From contig JAVBYA010000070.1 of NCBI GenBank assembly GCA_030824295.1, forward strand, positions 1 to 31,610: DNA of 31,610 nucleotides, given 5' to 3'. Under the pieces are notes generated by a model. It was not told the DNA's origin and did not search any database. It saw nothing but the letters and a program-made list of their open reading frames with translations. Both the position numbers and the translations under genes were made by a program. The stretch is from Bacteroidota bacterium (GTDB taxonomy: Bacteria > Bacteroidota > Ignavibacteria > UBA10030 > UBA8401). Numbering within the stretch: the stretch's first letter is position 1; each line of letters opens with the position of its first letter. Positions 1-8,381 of the stretch are shown in pieces.

Positions 1-1959
1 GTGTGTGCTTGTCTATTGCTCTTAGCATCTGCATTTCAAAGGGTAATGCCCCAGTCCAATAATGATTATTTCAAACTTCCGTCGGTCATTGAACGGACGT
101 CATCAAAGAGTAATATCTTTTTCAAATTCTATAACGATGGAGCTATTTTTGATTGTGCCCGTTATTCAGCACTTACAGGGACTGAGTGGCCCCGGTATTC
201 GGTATTAGCTCGACTATGGCCGATATGGAATTCAGGCTTATTTTTTGGCTGCAAGATCAAAGGGCGGATACATTATTCATCATCCAATAATTTCATGGGG
301 TACAATTGGCTGGGAACATTTTTTAATCAATTTGTTCCTGGAGTCATCGGTGACCCGCAAGAACCAACTGATACGGCATTCGGCGGCGTGGGATGGAGGT
401 ATATCGACAGTCCGAATTATATCCCATATGTCAGCACAGATTATGATGAGAAAGGGGTCGATATCAGCGGCAACAACTTCCCGGATTGGCCGCTTCGGGT
501 TGTGTCAGGAAAAGAAACCTATGTTCATTCGATGACCGAGCGATCGCGGTATGCACCTGTATTTAAATCGGACGAAGATTTCTTCGCAGTCTTCAAAGAC
601 ACCGATACACGAGCCGATGCAGAGTTCATCCGAAAGGATGCTCCGGATGATACCATGAGTCTTCCTATCGGTATTGAAGTGCGGGTGACCGCTTACTCAT
701 TTGAGGGGATGTTAAAGGATGCCATGATCATCTCCTATGAGATCATCAACAAATCCGGCTCAGCGCTTGATTCATGCTTTACGGGATTTATTGGTCAGGT
801 ATATTTTGAAAATGACAAGTTTTTTAATACGCCAGATACAACAGTATATCGATTCTTCGGTGAAGAACCATTCAGAAACCTTGCCTTAGCATATAATAAT
901 AGGCCGCTGCAATATGATCCCTCAAAACAAGGTTATTGCGGGTATGATATTTTAGATTCACCTGACCACATCGGGATGTCGCACTGGAAAAGCGATATGG
1001 TAAACAGGGTATTTAACAAATACCATAATGACATACTCAGGTACAATAATATTGCATCATTTCCGTTGATAGAATCTCCAGATAGAATTATCACTATATC
1101 GGGTGGAAGTGCAGAAAGCGGTATAAAAGTAAAAAACTACGGTACTGGACCATTCCGTATGGAAATCGGTGACACTGTTCGATTCTCCATAGGAATAATG
1201 TTCGCTTACAGCCTGCAGGATTTATTGATGTTGAACGATATCGTGCAGAATGTGTATGCTAAAGGGATCAAAAAGCCGGCACCGCCCGATTCGCCGACAC
1301 TCTCTGTGACGCCATCATACGATGGAATACACCTCCAGTGGGATTCCAAAGCGGAGCGGTCCGTCGATCCGGTCATCCCCGATTCGCTGGGAGCACCGTT
1401 CTCTGGGTATCGGCTATATCTCGCTCCGGCCAAGAATGGTCCATTCAAACTATTACGGGAGTGGAAGAGCGGACGGGACAGTATCGTCCATGAATATCGT
1501 GATACGGTGGGGGATAATGGAGGCCCGCTGTTGACCAATGTGAAGTATTTCTATAAGCTGACCGCATTCGACGAAGGAGTACCGGCGCTCAAAACGGAGA
1601 TCATGGAAAGTGACGGCATCGTTATCCAGTCCATCCAGAATTCACCGTCATCGTCGCCGTTCGAACTGGAGAACATCCGCATCGTACCCAATCCGTTCGT
1701 TGTGACGCATGCGGCTCAACTAAGCATTGACCGTCCGGCCGTTTTCTTCAATTATCTGCCGGATGAATGCACGATCCGCATCTATACAACGGCACTAGAG
1801 CTGGTGGCGGAACTGCATCATTCGGGAGGTTCGAGGGCGGAGTGGAACTTGCGGACGCAGGGAGGTCAGCAGGTGGCCAGTCAGCTGCTGATCGCCAAGA
1901 TCTCTACGCCGCAGGGGACGAGAATCATCAAGAAGTTCGCAGTGGTGTTTGCCGAGTGA
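1..1959 (+). CDS. Surface protein A, 5'-truncated, T9SS-type C-terminal region
   Basis: The reading frame is open from base 1. Its first residues (CACLLLLASAF) look like the core of a signal peptide, so the true start is probably a few codons before the window. Residues about 30-420 resemble the N-terminal domain common in Ignavibacteria surface proteins (an 'IINKSGSALDSC' motif and a Trp-rich opening). Residues about 425-545 look like a fibronectin type III domain (PPDSPTLSV, FSGYRLY, YFYKLTAFD). The tail (about 555-652) has the 'IRIVPNPF' opening and a closing 'IIKKFAVV' of a sorting-type C-terminal domain, so export by type IX secretion and surface attachment are inferred. The stop is 2 bases before the TonB receptor, suggesting coupling. 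The N-terminal part is clearly more AT-rich than the tail and the neighbours. Function beyond a cell-surface or binding role is unknown. Confidence 0.8.
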   Translation: MCACLLLLASAFQRVMPQSNNDYFKLPSVIERTSSKSNIFFKFYNDGAIFDCARYSALTGTEWPRYSVLARLWPIWNSGLFFGCKIKGRIHYSSSNNFMGYNWLGTFFNQFVPGVIGDPQEPTDTAFGGVGWRYIDSPNYIPYVSTDYDEKGVDISGNNFPDWPLRVVSGKETYVHSMTERSRYAPVFKSDEDFFAVFKDTDTRADAEFIRKDAPDDTMSLPIGIEVRVTAYSFEGMLKDAMIISYEIINKSGSALDSCFTGFIGQVYFENDKFFNTPDTTVYRFFGEEPFRNLALAYNNRPLQYDPSKQGYCGYDILDSPDHIGMSHWKSDMVNRVFNKYHNDILRYNNIASFPLIESPDRIITISGGSAESGIKVKNYGTGPFRMEIGDTVRFSIGIMFAYSLQDLLMLNDIVQNVYAKGIKKPAPPDSPTLSVTPSYDGIHLQWDSKAERSVDPVIPDSLGAPFSGYRLYLAPAKNGPFKLLREWKSGRDSIVHEYRDTVGDNGGPLLTNVKYFYKLTAFDEGVPALKTEIMESDGIVIQSIQNSPSSSPFELENIRIVPNPFVVTHAAQLSIDRPAVFFNYLPDECTIRIYTTALELVAELHHSGGSRAEWNLRTQGGQQVASQLLIAKISTPQGTRIIKKFAVVFAE

Positions 1960-1961
1960 TC

Positions 1962-4490
1962 ATGAATAGATTAACAGGACATATTGCCGGCCGCACAATG
2001 ATTCTGGCCATGCTGATCATCGGCGAATGCTCTCTTGCCGGTACATCGGGCATCCTGGAAGGAACGGTGCGGGATAAGAACGGGAATGCTCTGCTCCCCG
2101 GCGTGAATCTTGTCCTGATAGGGACGAAACTTGGCACCGTGTCCCAAACGGACGGACGATTCGTCATCACGAATATCCCTGCGGGAACCTACAAGCTTTC
2201 GGCATCGCTCCTGGGGTATGCGCCGTATGTGATGACGAATATCATCATCACCGCGGACCTGCGCACGCGCGTTGATATCCTCCTGACCGAATCATCACTG
2301 GTGCTCGGCGCGGTGGAAGTGAACGCCGCCCGCCCGCCGATCCTGAAAGATGTCACCGGAACGGTCCATACCGTGGGGCGCAGCGAGATGGAACTCCTGC
2401 CGGTGAGCACGTTCGCCGATGTCATCGCGCTGCAGCCCGGCGTTACCAGCGACCTGCATGTGCGCGGCGGGAAGACCACCGAGACCCTCTATCTGGTGGA
2501 TGGACTGCCGGTGCAGGATGTGATCGGCGGCGGAGCCGGGACCGATCTGCCGCGGAGTTCTATCGCATCGATGAACATCCAGACCGGCGGCTATGAAGCG
2601 GAATACGGCAATGCTCTCTCGGGTGTGGTGAACATCATCACCACCGGCGGTTCCAATGTACACCGGTTCACGCTCCGCGCTGAGAGCGATCAGCTGATGA
2701 CCGGCGACCAGACCAACCGCTCCGCGGAGGTCGAAGCAGGTGCGGGAGGACCGATCCTTGAGGACAAGTTCTTCTATTTTGGAACGGTCACCTACCGCCA
2801 CAGCGATACACGGTTCTGGCAGGATGCGTCCCGCTTCTTCGCCTCACCGATCGAATCCGAGATCACCGGGTTCACCAAGCTGCAGTACTTGGTCACCCCG
2901 GAACTGAAGCTCTCAGCACAGCTTTTGGGCGCATTGAAACAGTACCGGGATTATGAGTTCAGCTGGCGGTTCAACCTGAACGGACTCCCCGAGCGCGAAC
3001 GGCAGTCGTACCGCGCGGCGCTGATCGGTTCGCATACTCTGAGTCCGTCGCTGTTCTACACGGTGAGTGTCAGTCAATACCGTCAGCGGTCCCACCTGGG
3101 AACAGTGGACAAGACCTTTGCCGATACGACGTTGTTCCAGTACGACTTCTTCCTCCGGTATGTGGTGGGAGGCAAGCGGCTCTGGTGGTCGGACAATGAG
3201 CAGACCATCACTACGCTCAAAGCGGACGGGACCTATCAGTATTCAGAGGACCATCTGCTGAAAGCGGGTGTGGAATACAATTTCTATTCCATCGCGTCGG
3301 ATGTGGTGAAGTTCGAACCGCGCAAGAATGTCTGGGGAAAACCGTTCGTGAACAAACCGCTCCTCAATTATAGTTCGGATTACCGGTACGCTCCGTTCTC
3401 CGGCAGCGCGTATGTGCAGGACAAGATCGAACTGAGCAGGGAAGGGATGCTCTTCAATCTGGGACTCCGGCTCGACTTCCTGGATCCCACCGCACAGCGG
3501 CCGGCAGCGGAACGGGTCCCGATCTCGGAAGAGGAGTATCAGACGAACATCACGTCCTATGTACCGGCATCGGCAAAATACGTGCTGAGTCCCCGCATCG
3601 GATTCTCCGCGCCGTTCGCTGAGCAGGGATACATGTTCATCAATTACGGTCATTACGTGCAGTTCCCGCTCTTTGATTTCCTCTATTCCGGACTGAACAA
3701 TGTCAGCCTGCAAAAAGGGGTCGGTGTGCTTGTCGGGAATCCGGACCTGCAGCCGGAAAAGACGCGCGCCTGGGAAGTGAGTGCCAAGTATGCATTCCTG
3801 AACGCCGTGGTCCTATCGGCGACGTACTTCGATAAGACCACATTCAACCAGGTGGATGTGAAGACGTTCATCCCATCGCTGGCGCGGACGGCGGGGGATT
3901 ACGGTTTTGCGGAGTTTGTGAACAATCCCTATGCCCGCGCCACCGGCATGGAACTGACAGTGATGAAACAGGGAGAGGCCGATATCACCGGTTCGCTCTC
4001 CTACACTTACATGGCAGCAGAAGGATTGTCGCAGGATGCGCAGCAGGGATTGGAGTACTATCAATGGGGTTTTCCGGCACCGGCAAAGCTCTTCCCGCTC
4101 AGCTGGGACCAGCGCCACACTGTGAAAGCGATCCTGAATCTGAAATTGCCGCTGGAAACCGATCTGTCAGTGCTGTGGAATTTCGCATCCGGTCGTCCGT
4201 ACACGTTCTATCCGACGTATGACGGATTCACGCCGCTCGATTCCACGCTGAAATTCGTTCCGAACAATTCGCGGCTCAGCAATGTCAGCACGGTCGATAT
4301 CAAAGCGTCCAAACGTTTCCGTTTTTCGGAGGATGTGGTGCTGCTCCTGTTCGTTGATGCGCGCAATGTGCTGAACCGCCGGAATCCCCGATGGTCCGAT
4401 TCCAGCGGCCGCATCGGCGGGGAATTGGAGGACCTTTCCGCATGGGATTCCCCCCGCCGTGTGCGCATCGGTGTGAGGGCGGAGTTGTAA
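1962..4490 (+). CDS. TonB-dependent outer-membrane receptor with carboxypeptidase-regulatory-like domain
   Basis: This 842-residue protein should be an outer-membrane beta-barrel that imports a ligand using TonB energy; the ligand cannot be read from the sequence. After a signal peptide (about 1-29), residues 31-113 form a CarboxypepD_reg-like domain (GILEGTVRDKNG, DGRFVITNIPAGTYKL). The plug domain follows at about 125-230 (LHVRGGKTTETLYLVDGLPV, GGYEAEYGNALSGVVNI), and the rest is a barrel rich in aromatic alternation ending in RVRIGVRAEL. I chose the ATG at 1962 because it gives a signal peptide and lies 2 bases after the stop of protein A; the frame is open further upstream but would overlap A. 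The size is typical of the family. Coupling to A suggests that A is a surface partner of this receptor, which is an inference. Confidence 0.9.
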   Translation: MNRLTGHIAGRTMILAMLIIGECSLAGTSGILEGTVRDKNGNALLPGVNLVLIGTKLGTVSQTDGRFVITNIPAGTYKLSASLLGYAPYVMTNIIITADLRTRVDILLTESSLVLGAVEVNAARPPILKDVTGTVHTVGRSEMELLPVSTFADVIALQPGVTSDLHVRGGKTTETLYLVDGLPVQDVIGGGAGTDLPRSSIASMNIQTGGYEAEYGNALSGVVNIITTGGSNVHRFTLRAESDQLMTGDQTNRSAEVEAGAGGPILEDKFFYFGTVTYRHSDTRFWQDASRFFASPIESEITGFTKLQYLVTPELKLSAQLLGALKQYRDYEFSWRFNLNGLPERERQSYRAALIGSHTLSPSLFYTVSVSQYRQRSHLGTVDKTFADTTLFQYDFFLRYVVGGKRLWWSDNEQTITTLKADGTYQYSEDHLLKAGVEYNFYSIASDVVKFEPRKNVWGKPFVNKPLLNYSSDYRYAPFSGSAYVQDKIELSREGMLFNLGLRLDFLDPTAQRPAAERVPISEEEYQTNITSYVPASAKYVLSPRIGFSAPFAEQGYMFINYGHYVQFPLFDFLYSGLNNVSLQKGVGVLVGNPDLQPEKTRAWEVSAKYAFLNAVVLSATYFDKTTFNQVDVKTFIPSLARTAGDYGFAEFVNNPYARATGMELTVMKQGEADITGSLSYTYMAAEGLSQDAQQGLEYYQWGFPAPAKLFPLSWDQRHTVKAILNLKLPLETDLSVLWNFASGRPYTFYPTYDGFTPLDSTLKFVPNNSRLSNVSTVDIKASKRFRFSEDVVLLLFVDARNVLNRRNPRWSDSSGRIGGELEDLSAWDSPRRVRIGVRAEL

Positions 4491-4539
4491 GGGAACGTTT
4501 TGATTTCCGTAGAAGCGGTCTCAAAAATGGTATTCAATG

Positions 4540-4735
4540 TGTCATTCCCTCATGTTCCGCCATCAGGAATCCCGCAATGCGGAATCCCTGATGGGCGAGA
4601 CTTTTAGTGGGAATCCCCGCCTGCCATCCATAATTTTTGAGGCGGGCAGGCAGCATACTGGATCCCCCGATAGGAGCTCCGCTTTATGAGTCCCGCCATG
4701 GCGGAGTCCAAAAAGCGGGACACTCGGGGGTGACA
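4540..4735. repeat. Interspersed palindromic repeat element (TGTCA-ended)
   Basis: This non-coding stretch starts TGTCATTCCC and ends GGGGGTGACA, which are partly complementary ends. It contains nested palindromes: CCATCAGGAATCCCGC at 4560-4575 pairs almost perfectly with 4579-4594 across a 3-base loop, and CCGCCATGGCGG near 4692-4703 is self-complementary. Phrases such as GGATCCCCCGATAGGAGCTCC resemble repeats scattered through many environmental genomes. It has no credible reading frame and lies between the TonB receptor and surface protein B. Confidence 0.6.
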
Positions 4736-4755
4736 GTTGTGTTTTTGAGAATGCT

Positions 4756-4886
4756 ACTAGTGCCATTTCAAATTAATCAGTTTGTATTTCACGAGAGTCA
4801 TCCTGAGCGAACCCGGCATTCCCTGGATGGTGAGTCGAAGGATGCTCATTACCAACACAAAGCTAATTATTAGAAATGACACTAGA
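4756..4886. mobile_element. MITE-like element with terminal inverted repeats
   Basis: The 131-base element is bounded by ACTAGTGCCATTTC (4756-4769) and GAAATGACACTAGA (4873-4886), which are inverted copies with two mismatches. Inside these ends the pairing continues imperfectly (AAATTAATCAGTTTGT against ACAAAGCTAATTATT). The core (4796-4847) carries a GTCATCCTGAGCG ... GTCGAAGGATG motif that recurs at 12587-12641. It has no coding potential. It fits a non-autonomous, transposase-dependent miniature element, but no transposase is present in the window. Confidence 0.5.
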
Positions 4887-4925
4887 TGTTGGAGATAGGT
4901 TTGCCGAGTTGAAAGAATCATTCCA

Positions 4926-6653
4926 CTGAAACATTTATTATTCATACTGACCATTTGCACATTGCTCACCGGACAAACCCCGGTCCGTCCGGAGATCTTC
5001 GTCTATCCATTCGAAGAGGCGGTCTTCATCACGTGGGACAGTCTTGCCGAAGGGACGACGAACGCACCGTTCTCCGGCTATCGTCTGTACCGCGGACGGC
5101 TGCCGCAGGGACCGTTCACGATGATCCGGGAATGGAAAGGTCCGCCGCCGAACACACAGCCGGCTCCTTCCACGCTGCCGCATTCGCTGTTCGACATCGG
5201 TGATGACAATAACAGCGGTTCACTCACTGCAGGCGAAGGCTTACGGAATGAACTCCGGTACTATTACTATCTCTCCGCGTATGCGGACAGTGTCGTTTCG
5301 CCGTACCGTCCGTTCATGGAGTCGCCCTCCGAAACGCTCATGACCACCCCGCGGTCGTACCCCTCCGACCGGTCTCCGGCTCCGGTCACGCTCTCGGGAA
5401 TGACCGGGGTGAAAGGATTTGTGGGGAATTTGCGCATCATCCGGCGGAGCGCCGGGAATTTCCGTAATTATTTTTCAGGAAAGAGTATCACCGTCTCTGT
5501 GACAACCTTCGGCTCCAGCGGTCAATATATCTATCCTATCGTTGTCCGGAGTCCAGAGTCGAGCTTGAGTCAGTCGTTCTTCTTCACACCGGGACTCTCC
5601 TACCGGGGGGATAGTGCTTCCGCCGGTGCGAAGAGCGGTACTTTCGTCATGGAGAATCTCTTCTCGCTCAATTCTTTTGATATTGCGTTCGACTGGCAGC
5701 TGACGCAGCTCACCGAACCGCTTGCCGTGGACACGGTGATCACGATCAGCGGAGGTCCAACGCCGGATACGCCGCTTTATACGAAGGACACGGTCTTCAA
5801 TTCTGTCGCCGGGTTCCGGGAGCCGTTGAATACGCTCGGAGAGTCGACCTACGAGGTCGAGTTCCTTCCCGGCGGGACCGATACGGTGAACGCTGCGGCC
5901 AAGCAGATCTTCCAGTATCTGAATGTGAAAGTAACGGAACTGAATTCGGGTCGGACACTCTCACCGTTCGCCGCGACCGATCTGTTCACGTTCCCCGGAA
6001 AGAACGAATGGGCGATCGCGCGGTATGCCAAGAACATGAAGTCGACGTCGCTGATCACGATCAACAAAGGAGGGGTGAACAAGTATTACTATCGGAGTCC
6101 CATCGATACGGCGACCATCTGGGAATTTGCCAACGTGCTCAGTATCGAAAATCTCCGCATTGTGATGGATTTCGCCAACATGGGAAGAACGCTCGGTCAC
6201 AATTGGCCCGTCTCAGCGGTGAAAGGTGTCACCGATTTCTCTGCAGGAGATAAGGTCCGATTCATCCTTACCGGAGGAGTGCGCGGAGCACTGCCGTTCA
6301 ACAGTCTGCATACCTATGCGGTCGGGAACGCATCGGTCATTCCGAGCACAAAACAGGTGCTGGACCAGGTGCGGATCGTTCCGAATCCATATCTCGTGCG
6401 GCATGAAGCACAACGGTCCGCCGGTGATCCGGTGCTGCGGTTCGATTATCTCCCCGAGAAGTGCTCCATCCGTATTTACACCGTCTCGATGGAACTGGTC
6501 AAGGAACTGCAGCACAGCGGCGGTTCCACCGAGCAGTGGGACCTGCGGAACAGCGCCGGGAACCGTGTGGGAAGCCAATTGCTCATCGCGCTCATTCAGG
6601 GAGAGAGCGGTGAGACCGTCATCAAAAAATTCGCCGTGGTATTGGGAGAATGA
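4926..6653 (+). CDS. Surface protein B with FnIII-like domain and T9SS-type tail; non-canonical start
   Basis: The C-terminal region is clearly paralogous to surface protein A: VRIVPNPYLV, FDYLPEKCSIRIYT, ELQHSGGS, SQLLIA and VIKKFAVV all recur. An N-terminal fibronectin type III-like domain (ITWDSL, FSGYRLYRG, LRYYYYLSAY) begins directly after the signal sequence. About 300 residues in between are unrecognised. The start is uncertain. Beginning at CTG 4926 gives MKHLLFILTICTLLTGQ, a good signal peptide, but there is no ATG, GTG or TTG ahead of it in frame before the stop at 4896. The TTG at 4962 is the first common start codon but would delete the signal. A CTG or ATT start, or a mutated start, is possible. 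The ORF ends overlapping or just before the lipoprotein gene. The role is inferred to be surface display; the ligand is unknown. Confidence 0.75.
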   Translation: MKHLLFILTICTLLTGQTPVRPEIFVYPFEEAVFITWDSLAEGTTNAPFSGYRLYRGRLPQGPFTMIREWKGPPPNTQPAPSTLPHSLFDIGDDNNSGSLTAGEGLRNELRYYYYLSAYADSVVSPYRPFMESPSETLMTTPRSYPSDRSPAPVTLSGMTGVKGFVGNLRIIRRSAGNFRNYFSGKSITVSVTTFGSSGQYIYPIVVRSPESSLSQSFFFTPGLSYRGDSASAGAKSGTFVMENLFSLNSFDIAFDWQLTQLTEPLAVDTVITISGGPTPDTPLYTKDTVFNSVAGFREPLNTLGESTYEVEFLPGGTDTVNAAAKQIFQYLNVKVTELNSGRTLSPFAATDLFTFPGKNEWAIARYAKNMKSTSLITINKGGVNKYYYRSPIDTATIWEFANVLSIENLRIVMDFANMGRTLGHNWPVSAVKGVTDFSAGDKVRFILTGGVRGALPFNSLHTYAVGNASVIPSTKQVLDQVRIVPNPYLVRHEAQRSAGDPVLRFDYLPEKCSIRIYTVSMELVKELQHSGGSTEQWDLRNSAGNRVGSQLLIALIQGESGETVIKKFAVVLGE

Positions 6654-6655
6654 TC

Positions 6656-7249
6656 ATGAACAGGTTCGGTATCATACTCTTGATCGCTGCTGCGGGACTC
6701 TTCTCCTGCAAGGAGCCGTTCCCGCCGTATGTGGAGCCGACCGATGTCCTGGAAGCATCATTCACCCGTCTCTCAGCCGATACGGTGTACGTGGTGGAGG
6801 ATACGACCGGTGCGCTGTTAGGAAGCGAGAATATGAAAGTCCAGCTGAAGGTGCTCAACGTTTATCCGCAGCTGCTGCAGGGGGAAGCATTGATCAAAGG
6901 ACGCATCGAGTGTTTCGTGACGGCGCCGCTGCCGAGAATCGGACAGGTGCTGACCATCACCCGGAGCAATATCATCCGTCCTCCGGTGATACAGAATTCG
7001 ATCGCCGTTCCGCCGGGGCAGTATGCGGAATTGACGGCCGATCTTCCGGTGATCGTCGCCGGGAAGGAGTTGTATGAAGGGGTCCCGTTCCAGGAAGTGT
7101 ACCGGCCGGACTCCACCAAGGTCCGCACGTACGCACCGCTGACGGTGCAGGTGCGGGGGACCGTTCAGATCTTTGAGCGGGTGCAGATGATCGATATCGC
7201 ACCATTGACATTCCAGCAGACCGTGGTGCTGCTGACCATACGGAAATAG
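6656..7249 (+). CDS. Putative outer-membrane lipoprotein
   Basis: The product is about 197 residues. It opens with MNRFGIILLIAAAGLFSC, a lipoprotein signal peptide with an LFSC lipobox, so the mature protein should be lipidated at that Cys. The rest is rich in beta-strand-like patterns (LKVLNVYPQ, ALIKGRIECFV, TVQVRGTVQIF) with no recognised catalytic motif. The ATG at 6656 is 2 bases after the stop of surface protein B; an alternative ATG at 6650 overlaps that stop as ATGA and adds two residues. The TGATCATGAA junction is the same as between protein A and the TonB receptor. The position between a surface protein and a PorV-like barrel suggests a periplasmic or outer-membrane accessory role, which is an inference. 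Confidence 0.75.
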   Translation: MNRFGIILLIAAAGLFSCKEPFPPYVEPTDVLEASFTRLSADTVYVVEDTTGALLGSENMKVQLKVLNVYPQLLQGEALIKGRIECFVTAPLPRIGQVLTITRSNIIRPPVIQNSIAVPPGQYAELTADLPVIVAGKELYEGVPFQEVYRPDSTKVRTYAPLTVQVRGTVQIFERVQMIDIAPLTFQQTVVLLTIRK

Positions 7250-7267
7250 CACGAAAAGGAGAGACCG

Positions 7268-8290
7268 ATGAACACATTCAGACCGTTCATACCGATGATG
7301 GCAGCGCTGTTCCTGCTGCCGGCATTCTCCGATGCACAGGGGAACGCCAACAACAACGGTGCATCCGGTTCCGCATTCCTGAACATCGGCGTCGGGGCAC
7401 GCGCGATGGGCATGGGCGGCGCTGCTGCAGCGATCGTGGATGACGCCACCGCATTATATTGGAATCCGGCGCGCATCACGATGATCCCTTCCGTCCGGAT
7501 CGCCTCGGAATACACGCAGTGGGTGGCAGAGATGGACCATGGATTCTTCGGCGCCGTTATACCGCTGACCGATCAGATCACCATCGGCGGCAGTGTGATC
7601 TATCTGTCGTCCGGCGATATCGAGATCACCACCATCGAAGCGCCGCGCGGAACCGGAGAGCTCTACAGCACCAGTGATATCGCGCTTGGAGCAACGCTTG
7701 GTTACCGCGTGACGACCGATCTGTCGGTCGGAGCAACATTGAAGTATGTCCGGAACGATCTCTATACACTTTCCGCCAGCGGCATCGCATTCGATTTCGG
7801 CGCCACGTTCGATACGCGCTTCCACGGAATGCAGCTGGCGTTCCAGGCGAACAATATCGGCGCGTCGCGTGCGTACAGCGGAAAGGCGTTGGATTTCTAT
7901 TACGCCCCGCCGTATCCCGGCGCAGAACCGATCCGCGCTAATTATTCCAACGTGCCGTTCCTGCTGCCGTTATCCTACCATGCAGCGGTTGCTGTGGAAG
8001 CGTTCGAGTTCATCGGCGAACGAACGGAAGGTCAAACACTCATGGTCGCAGCCGATCTTGTGCAGCCGTATACCGGTCCGGAGCATCTCCATCTGGGCGC
8101 CGAATATTCCTACGAGGACCGTCTCTTCGCCCGGACGGGATATTCGTTCAACACGGATGAATTCGGTTTCAACGCCGGTTTCGGCGGACGGGTCACCATC
8201 GGCTCGTACATGGTGGAGATCAACTACGCGTATGCCACGCTGCAGCGGTTCGACGGGGTGCATCGGTACGGCATCGGCTTCACATTGTAA
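7268..8290 (+). CDS. PorV/PorQ-family outer-membrane protein
   Basis: This 340-residue protein has a signal peptide (MNTFRPFIPMMAALFLLPAF, cut near SDAQ). It carries the family's N-terminal signature GASGSAFLNIGVGARAMGMGGA followed by DDATALYWNPA, as in FadL-like/PorV proteins. It should form an outer-membrane barrel. In Bacteroidota such proteins act as shuttles or attachment partners for T9SS cargo (PorV) or related surface proteins, so its place after two T9SS-tailed proteins makes sense. A good ribosome site (AAAGGAGAG, 7255-7263) precedes the ATG. It is separated by 18 bases from the lipoprotein and probably ends the operon, since the next gene is convergent. It could equally be a general FadL-like protein; the true T9SS PorV need not be this copy. 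Confidence 0.8.
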   Translation: MNTFRPFIPMMAALFLLPAFSDAQGNANNNGASGSAFLNIGVGARAMGMGGAAAAIVDDATALYWNPARITMIPSVRIASEYTQWVAEMDHGFFGAVIPLTDQITIGGSVIYLSSGDIEITTIEAPRGTGELYSTSDIALGATLGYRVTTDLSVGATLKYVRNDLYTLSASGIAFDFGATFDTRFHGMQLAFQANNIGASRAYSGKALDFYYAPPYPGAEPIRANYSNVPFLLPLSYHAAVAVEAFEFIGERTEGQTLMVAADLVQPYTGPEHLHLGAEYSYEDRLFARTGYSFNTDEFGFNAGFGGRVTIGSYMVEINYAYATLQRFDGVHRYGIGFTL

Positions 8291-8310
8291 CTGGAGTTCA
8301 CAGAACACTC

Positions 8311-8381
8311 TGCAGTTTCGGTTTGCAATGCAAACTGCATGGTCGCGCTCACACGCGGCATGCTTCTACCGCAGAAGCATG
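8311..8381. terminator. Two hairpins between convergent genes, candidate bidirectional terminator
   Basis: TGCAGTTT (8311-8318) pairs with AAACTGCA (8332-8339), and CATGCTTCT (8359-8367) pairs perfectly with AGAAGCATG (8373-8381). The second stem contains the stop codon of the Kelch gene. There is no T-tract on either strand, so intrinsic termination is only a suggestion based on the convergent layout. Confidence 0.4.

Noticed and set aside
1767..1961. Upstream extension of the TonB receptor frame
   Set aside because: It would overlap the tail of surface protein A by almost 200 bases and bury the signal peptide; the ATG at 1962 is far better.
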